Shown: one piece after another, positions 6,321-9,401 of the stretch
How positions within the stretch are numbered: position 1 is the first letter of the stretch
Layout of the letters: each line of letters starts with the position of its first letter
Assembly (NCBI GenBank): GCA_023134755.1
Contig: JAGLUM010000320.1
Span: forward strand, 1-9,401
Direction: 5' to 3'
DNA length: 9,401 nucleotides
From: Fidelibacterota bacterium
GTDB taxonomy: Bacteria; Fidelibacterota; Fidelibacteria; Fidelibacterales; Fidelibacteraceae
Notes under the pieces: model-generated
Seen by the model: only the letters and a program-made list of their open reading frames with translations
The model's database searches: none
What the model was told of the DNA's origin: nothing
Translations under genes and position numbers: made by a program

Positions 6321-7646
6321 TTATTTATAGATCTTTTTATATTCACTGTTCGGGTAATAATGGGCTAAAATTTCTTCAGTAGAATACCCGCTTAGGGACA
6401 TTCCCAAAGCACCAATTTGGCACATTCCGGCACCGTGCCCCCATCCTGCGCCCTTGTAAATAAAGCGCTTAGGAATTTTTCCACTACCCACCTTATTGAT
6501 CACAATGGCAGAGGAGTAGAGGAATTTTTTATGTAGCACCAGACGGGCATTATAATCTTTATAAACGATCGTTTCCTGCTGCCGGTCTTCAAAATCAAGA
6601 TATTCAATACCAAGTTCCAGCAAGCGGCCACTCCCAGCACGTTTACGGGGCTGCAGATCCAGAACAGCTTTAACATCCAACTTTAATTTATCCCGGAGAT
6701 TGGCGGATAGCTCTTCGTTCGAAACTTCAACGATCCAGCGAAAATATTCCCCTTCTTCATCACAGGCACCGAGATATTGTTTTAGTTCATTTCCCGGAAC
6801 GGTAAAAGAACTGCAGAATGCTTCTTTCGGGGTTGATAAGATCCATTTTTGTGCATTTTCTTCAATGGTCAGATCCGGTACAGTATTGCCTTTCGGCATA
6901 TCCGGAATATTCTGCATATAGGGAAGCGGGGTATTTTCCCAGAGATTTTCAAAGGTTTCCATTTTCCCGCCGCAGGATTTAGAATAACGCGCGTCACAGA
7001 TCTTCTTGTTATACATGATCACCTTGCCATGTGTATCTTTTGCGCCTTTTTTGCTGTTTTCGGTGACATTATTTAATCCCTGATAGCGCTGACAGCAGTC
7101 ATCATTGCAGACATCAACACCGAGCGCGACATGCTTTTGTTCTACATTAGCCAACATCCAGGAACGGGCAACTACAGTTTGGGCTTCAATTAAAGAAGGC
7201 GGACAAGCAGCACTCATTTCGGATGTTGCAACGCACATCAGGTAATCCTCAAGCGGAAGTTCGTTGACAACCAACAGATTTCCTTCAGAAAGAGTGATCT
7301 CAATATTTCCTGGCAGCTTGACGTTAATATATTTTCGCCAGTGAAATTCCCGACCTGATATCACGGGATCAACCGTTATATAGGTATTATCCACCGTGGG
7401 GCGGAATACGATCTTATGAATTTTCTCGTAGCGTTTACCGTTAATGTTAAAAGTTATGGCATTGCCGTCAACTTTAAATAGAATACTAGGAACTTCACAG
7501 GTGGAAAAGGTCAGAGTGTCTACTACCATCTCATAATCACACATATTGGATAAAAAGGTAGTGATCTTTTTTTGATTGTCCTGCGGGAGCACAATTCCGA
7601 TTCTGATATTTGGTTCCTGGGAAGGAATAAGACCGGGCTTTAACAT
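6321..7646 (-). CDS. SpoIID/LytB-domain protein (putative peptidoglycan lytic transglycosylase)
   Basis: This 441-residue protein has a SpoIID/LytB domain. NELPLEDYLMCVATSEMSA at 128-146 carries the expected catalytic glutamate (E143), followed by EAQTVVARSW at 154-163. Next come a cysteine group DVCNDDCCQRYQG (178-190) and ICDARYSKSCGGKMETF (216-232), then the C-terminal GWGHGAGMCQIGA at 401-413. SpoIID cleaves glycan strands leaving anhydro-MurNAc ends in spore formers; relatives in non-sporulating bacteria are uncharacterised. The DVC.DDCCQRYQG and ICDARYSK.CGG motifs match a variant I recall from Bacteroidetes. No signal peptide or membrane span is visible, and an in-frame TAA seven codons before the ATG rules out a longer start. 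AAAGG lies 9 nt upstream. It is first in an operon with the AmpG-like permease. Confidence 0.9.
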   Translation of the reverse strand: MLKPGLIPSQEPNIRIGIVLPQDNQKKITTFLSNMCDYEMVVDTLTFSTCEVPSILFKVDGNAITFNINGKRYEKIHKIVFRPTVDNTYITVDPVISGREFHWRKYINVKLPGNIEITLSEGNLLVVNELPLEDYLMCVATSEMSAACPPSLIEAQTVVARSWMLANVEQKHVALGVDVCNDDCCQRYQGLNNVTENSKKGAKDTHGKVIMYNKKICDARYSKSCGGKMETFENLWENTPLPYMQNIPDMPKGNTVPDLTIEENAQKWILSTPKEAFCSSFTVPGNELKQYLGACDEEGEYFRWIVEVSNEELSANLRDKLKLDVKAVLDLQPRKRAGSGRLLELGIEYLDFEDRQQETIVYKDYNARLVLHKKFLYSSAIVINKVGSGKIPKRFIYKGAGWGHGAGMCQIGALGMSLSGYSTEEILAHYYPNSEYKKIYK

Positions 7647-7729
7647 TGCGTTCTGCCTTTCTTAGTTAGTATTACAAATATGTTGTTACTTACATCATGG
7701 TGAAAAATCTTTCATAATATAAGTTATTT

Positions 7730-7758
7730 AAAATAGTATATTAAATGCCCGTTTTCAA
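7730..7758 (-). promoter_or_regulatory. Possible sigma70-type promoter for spoIID-like operon
   Basis: On the minus strand TTGAAA (7753-7758) is followed after 17 nt by TATTTT (7730-7735), about 84 nt before the ATG at 7646. The surroundings are very AT-rich, so a chance match is possible. Confidence 0.35.
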
Positions 7759-7803
7759 TTGTAAAGTTGAATATTTGCGAAGAAACAGGGAGGCTTATGC
7801 TAA

Positions 7804-7852
7804 TGGAGAGTGGAGAATTGAGAATTGAAAATGAAAAATGGAGAATGAAGAG
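7804..7852. repeat. Degenerate heptamer tandem repeat
   Basis: Seven consecutive 7-mers can be read from 7804: TGGAGAG, TGGAGAA, TTGAGAA, TTGAAAA, TGAAAAA, TGGAGAA, TGAAGAG. A second tract with 7-nt spacing follows at 7858-7878 (CGATGAG, TCGTAAA, TTGTGAA). Purine-rich repeats of this look are, from memory, common intergenic repeats in several environmental phyla. Confidence 0.75.
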
Positions 7853-7879
7853 AAAAACGATGAGTCGTAAATTGTGAAT

Positions 7880-7908
7880 CGCCTGCCCGGCGCAGCGGAG
7901 TGAAAGCG
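7880..7908. repeat. GC-rich patch, probable end of a dispersed intergenic repeat
   Basis: A local GC-rich patch in otherwise AT-rich DNA begins CGCCTGCCCGGCG, a small stem-loop with CGCC/GGCG arms, and runs on into GCAGCGGAGTGAAAGCG. It directly follows the heptamer tracts, so together they may be one repeat element of about 105 nt. Confidence 0.4.
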
Positions 7909-7953
7909 AATCAACTTTCTAAACCTAAAACAGACTTTTCTGATATTATCCGA

Positions 7954-7982
7954 TTGAAATGAAAGCACTTTTATCTTAAATT
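7954..7982 (+). promoter_or_regulatory. Possible sigma70-type promoter for DUF456 gene
   Basis: TTGAAA (7954-7959) is followed after a 17-nt spacer by TAAATT (7977-7982), 57 nt before the ATG at 8040. Spacing is ideal but the -10 box is imperfect. Confidence 0.4.
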
Positions 7983-8039
7983 GCCAAATAAATAAAATGG
8001 GAATAAACAAAGTTTTATAGAAAAATTAACGGAGATATT

Positions 8040-8522
8040 ATGGATTATGTTCTCATTGTTTTAGGAATTATTCTCATGATCATCGGTATTGTCGGATGTT
8101 TGCTTCCAGTACTTCCAGGTCCGCCATTAAGTTATGTTGGACTGTTGTTACTTCATTTTACAGAACGATATCAGTTTTCATCCCGTTTCTTAATTATTTT
8201 TGCAATAATCACTGCTACAGTCTTTGTCCTCGATTATATTATTCCTGCTTGGGGCACGCAACGGTTTGGAGGCAGTAAGCGCGGTGTCTGGGGCAGTATT
8301 ATCGGCCTTGTTGCAGGATTTTTTATTTTTCCCCCTTTAGGTATTATTATTTGTCCATTTATCGGTGCCGTGATTGGGGAATTGTCTTCGGGAAAAGATA
8401 CTGCTAACGCAATGAAATCAGGTTTTGGTTCATTTATTGGTCTTCTGCTTGGTACCCTGTTAAAATTCATTGCTTCCGGAATGATGTTCTGGTATTTCGG
8501 GAAGGAACTATTTTTCGGTTGA
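8040..8522 (+). CDS. DUF456 family membrane protein
   Basis: This 160-residue integral membrane protein has about four hydrophobic segments rich in glycine (roughly residues 3-20, 27-42, 49-70 and 85-150, the last probably splitting into two or three helices). The signature GCLLPVLPGPPLSYVGLLLL near the N-terminus is typical of DUF456, and glycine-zipper-like runs (GLVAGFFIFPPLG, IGAVIGEL, GLLLGTLLKF) follow. The molecular role of DUF456 is unknown to me. The start is well supported: GGAG at 8031-8034, 5 nt before the ATG. It is the first plus-strand gene after the divergent region; the next gene is 144 nt downstream and may have its own promoter. It looks intact and of normal length. Confidence 0.9.
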   Translation: MDYVLIVLGIILMIIGIVGCLLPVLPGPPLSYVGLLLLHFTERYQFSSRFLIIFAIITATVFVLDYIIPAWGTQRFGGSKRGVWGSIIGLVAGFFIFPPLGIIICPFIGAVIGELSSGKDTANAMKSGFGSFIGLLLGTLLKFIASGMMFWYFGKELFFG

Positions 8523-8666
8523 AAAAAACAATAGAGGTTAAATCAATAATATCTTATAAATGATGAACAGCCCAAAATTATAAGCTCTACTAATATTTAA
8601 TTTCTTGTTGCTCATCATAAAAAACAGTAATATTTTTTACAAAGAAGGAATACAGAAGGAATAAAA
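8523..8666. promoter_or_regulatory. Intergenic region with candidate promoter and doubled ribosome-site motif
   Basis: TTGCTC (8608-8613) and TATTTT (8631-8636) are 17 nt apart and 30 nt before the ATG at 8667, a possible promoter. GAAGGAATA occurs twice, at 8644-8652 and 8655-8663; the second copy gives AAGGA 6 nt before the start. An imperfect inverted repeat (TGATGAACAG at 8561-8570 with TTGCTCATCA at 8608-8617) overlaps the -35. No clear terminator follows the DUF456 gene. Confidence 0.4.
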
Positions 8667-9299
8667 ATGAAACACTTTACCAGGATAATACTGATTATTA
8701 CATTAATTACGATGGTGGTTTTCGCTGATTCTAAAGTACCGATTAAGGCGGAAGTGGAAACACAAGCCCCCAATATTTTAGCTATTGCCCATGAATTGGA
8801 TGAGGGTGTGTTTTGTGGTTGGAGCTATGGTGCGTACAATACCGAAAAGAAACATCTGAATTGCACGACCTTTGTTTCCGCGGTGATGGATACAGTATTA
8901 AGCCGTTTCAATATCAGTTACACAGCGGAGATGCGCAAGGATGTGCTTATCAATCATCCGAATCTCGACCGGAACGTAGTTAAGCTCGGCCCGGATCCCA
9001 AAGATCCGCGTTACGCCGGGGTAGTGTATGCAATCGAAAAATATAATCTTGGTAAGCGCATTACTGATCTTTCACAGGTGCAGCCGGGTGATTTTATTCA
9101 GTATTGGAAACAGCGCAAAAATGGCACGTGGTTTGGTCACGCTTCCCTTATTGAATCGGTTCGTTATGACAAAAAGGACGGTAATTATAAAGCGAAGATC
9201 TTCGGTTCCCACAAATCCACTAAAGGAATTGCGGTGAGTAAGTTTGAACTCCTTTTGAGTGGAGATGACAGGTTGGTTTATATAGGAAGAATTAGATAA
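8667..9299 (+). CDS. Secreted NlpC/P60- or CHAP-like cysteine hydrolase
   Basis: This 210-residue protein has a Sec signal peptide (MKHFTRIILIITLITMVVFA, probable cleavage after A20). The rest fits a small papain-like cell-wall amidase or peptidase fold. LNCTTFVSAVMDTV gives the candidate nucleophile C66 at a helix start, PGDFIQYWKQ at 140-149 matches the PGD strand common in these families, and WFGHASLIESV gives the candidate catalytic H158. IFGSHKST at 178-185 could supply the third polar residue. NlpC/P60 and CHAP enzymes cut peptidoglycan stem peptides, which would place it in the periplasm or outside. The exact family is not certain; other papain-like folds share this layout. AAGGA 6 nt upstream supports the start. 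A strong terminator follows within 10 nt of the stop. Confidence 0.75.
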   Translation: MKHFTRIILIITLITMVVFADSKVPIKAEVETQAPNILAIAHELDEGVFCGWSYGAYNTEKKHLNCTTFVSAVMDTVLSRFNISYTAEMRKDVLINHPNLDRNVVKLGPDPKDPRYAGVVYAIEKYNLGKRITDLSQVQPGDFIQYWKQRKNGTWFGHASLIESVRYDKKDGNYKAKIFGSHKSTKGIAVSKFELLLSGDDRLVYIGRIR

Positions 9300-9308
9300 C
9301 AAATGCAG

Positions 9309-9333
9309 GGAACGGTCGCGACCGTTCCTTTTT
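9309..9333 (+). terminator. Rho-independent terminator of the NlpC/P60-like gene
   Basis: A perfect 20-nt palindrome at 9309-9328 (arms GGAACGGT and ACCGTTCC with a CGCG centre) is followed by five Ts (9329-9333). It lies 9 nt after the stop codon. Confidence 0.92.
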
Positions 9334-9340
9334 ATATTCC

Positions 9341-9372
9341 TTACTTTTCTTTGCTTGTCCAAAGAAAAGTAA
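9341..9372. repeat. Perfect 13-bp hairpin, probable dispersed repeat
   Basis: TTACTTTTCTTTG (9341-9353) and CAAAGAAAAGTAA (9360-9372) are exact reverse complements around the 6-nt loop CTTGTC. It is followed by CAAAAGAAAGACTGCC. I recall very similar TTTCTTTG...CAAAGAAAAGTAAC elements between genes in many unrelated bacteria. It lies 7 nt after the terminator T-run. Confidence 0.8.
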
Positions 9373-9401
9373 CAAAAGAAAGACTGCCACTAAACCTTTT
9401 G

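Larger units (their letters stand above)
7647..8039. other. Divergent intergenic region
   Basis: This 393-nt gap lies between the divergently transcribed SpoIID-like and DUF456 genes. It contains a candidate minus-strand promoter (7730-7758), a heptamer-periodic tract (7804-7852), a second short 7-nt-spaced tract (7858-7878), a GC-rich patch (7880-7908) and a candidate plus-strand promoter (7954-7982). I see no credible gene in it. Confidence 0.7.

Noticed and set aside
7804..7878. CRISPR-like array
   Set aside because: The periodicity is 7 nt with no spacers of CRISPR size and no cas genes.
7795..8010. Open reading frame of 71 codons on the minus strand
   Set aside because: Its C-terminal half is a translation of the heptamer repeat (IFHFQFSILHS), a typical artefact; it has no ribosome site or recognisable domain.
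8561..8617. Possible terminator after the DUF456 gene
   Set aside because: The stem is imperfect, the loop is about 37 nt, and no T-run follows.
9072..9362. Open reading frame of 96 codons on the minus strand
   Set aside because: It runs through the terminator palindrome and the hairpin repeat and lies opposite the secreted hydrolase gene.

Overview
The window is about 9.4 kb of moderately AT-rich bacterial chromosome. It carries eight protein-coding genes and no RNA gene, phage, IS transposase or CRISPR array that I can see. The families are bacterial: MtaB, a 3D-domain lipoprotein, a SpoIID/LytB protein of the type I associate with Bacteroidetes, an AmpG-like permease whose N-terminus also looks Bacteroidetes-like, and DUF456. 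Clear Shine-Dalgarno sequences (GGAG, AAGGA, AAAGGA) precede most starts. Classical Bacteroidetes rarely use these, so I infer a relative in the wider FCB assemblage (for example a Cloacimonadota-type lineage) rather than a typical Bacteroides. This is from memory of the families, not a database search.

Layout. (1) Positions 18-4181, minus strand: a tight four-gene cluster, transcribed from right to left. The order is a lipoprotein with a glycosidase-like barrel, a LeuC/aconitase-fold protein that has lost its catalytic and Fe-S residues, a 3D-domain lipoprotein, and the tRNA methylthiotransferase MtaB. Gaps are 3, 3 and 18 nt. (2) Positions 4182-4437: an intergenic region with a strong minus-strand terminator and an inverted pair of CACAAAGG-type repeats. 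(3) Positions 4438-7646, minus strand: a two-gene operon with a SpoIID/LytB protein upstream and an AmpG/PAT-family MFS permease downstream, 17 nt apart and closed by that terminator. The permease carries a predicted extracytoplasmic insertion of about 190 residues. (4) Positions 7647-8039: a divergent intergenic region with a heptamer-periodic repeat and a GC-rich patch. (5) Positions 8040-9299, plus strand: a DUF456 membrane protein, then a secreted NlpC/P60- or CHAP-like cysteine hydrolase with a perfect-palindrome terminator. (6) The last 65 nt hold a perfect 13-bp hairpin that looks like a dispersed repeat.

The common thread is the cell envelope. SpoIID (glycan-strand cleavage), an AmpG-like muropeptide permease, a 3D-domain protein (a fold shared with lytic transglycosylases) and an NlpC/P60-like hydrolase together suggest peptidoglycan remodelling and recycling. 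MtaB is a housekeeping passenger. The most unusual item is the aconitase-superfamily protein at 1797-3035, which looks like a pseudoenzyme. The window does not show an obvious new defence or mobile system.
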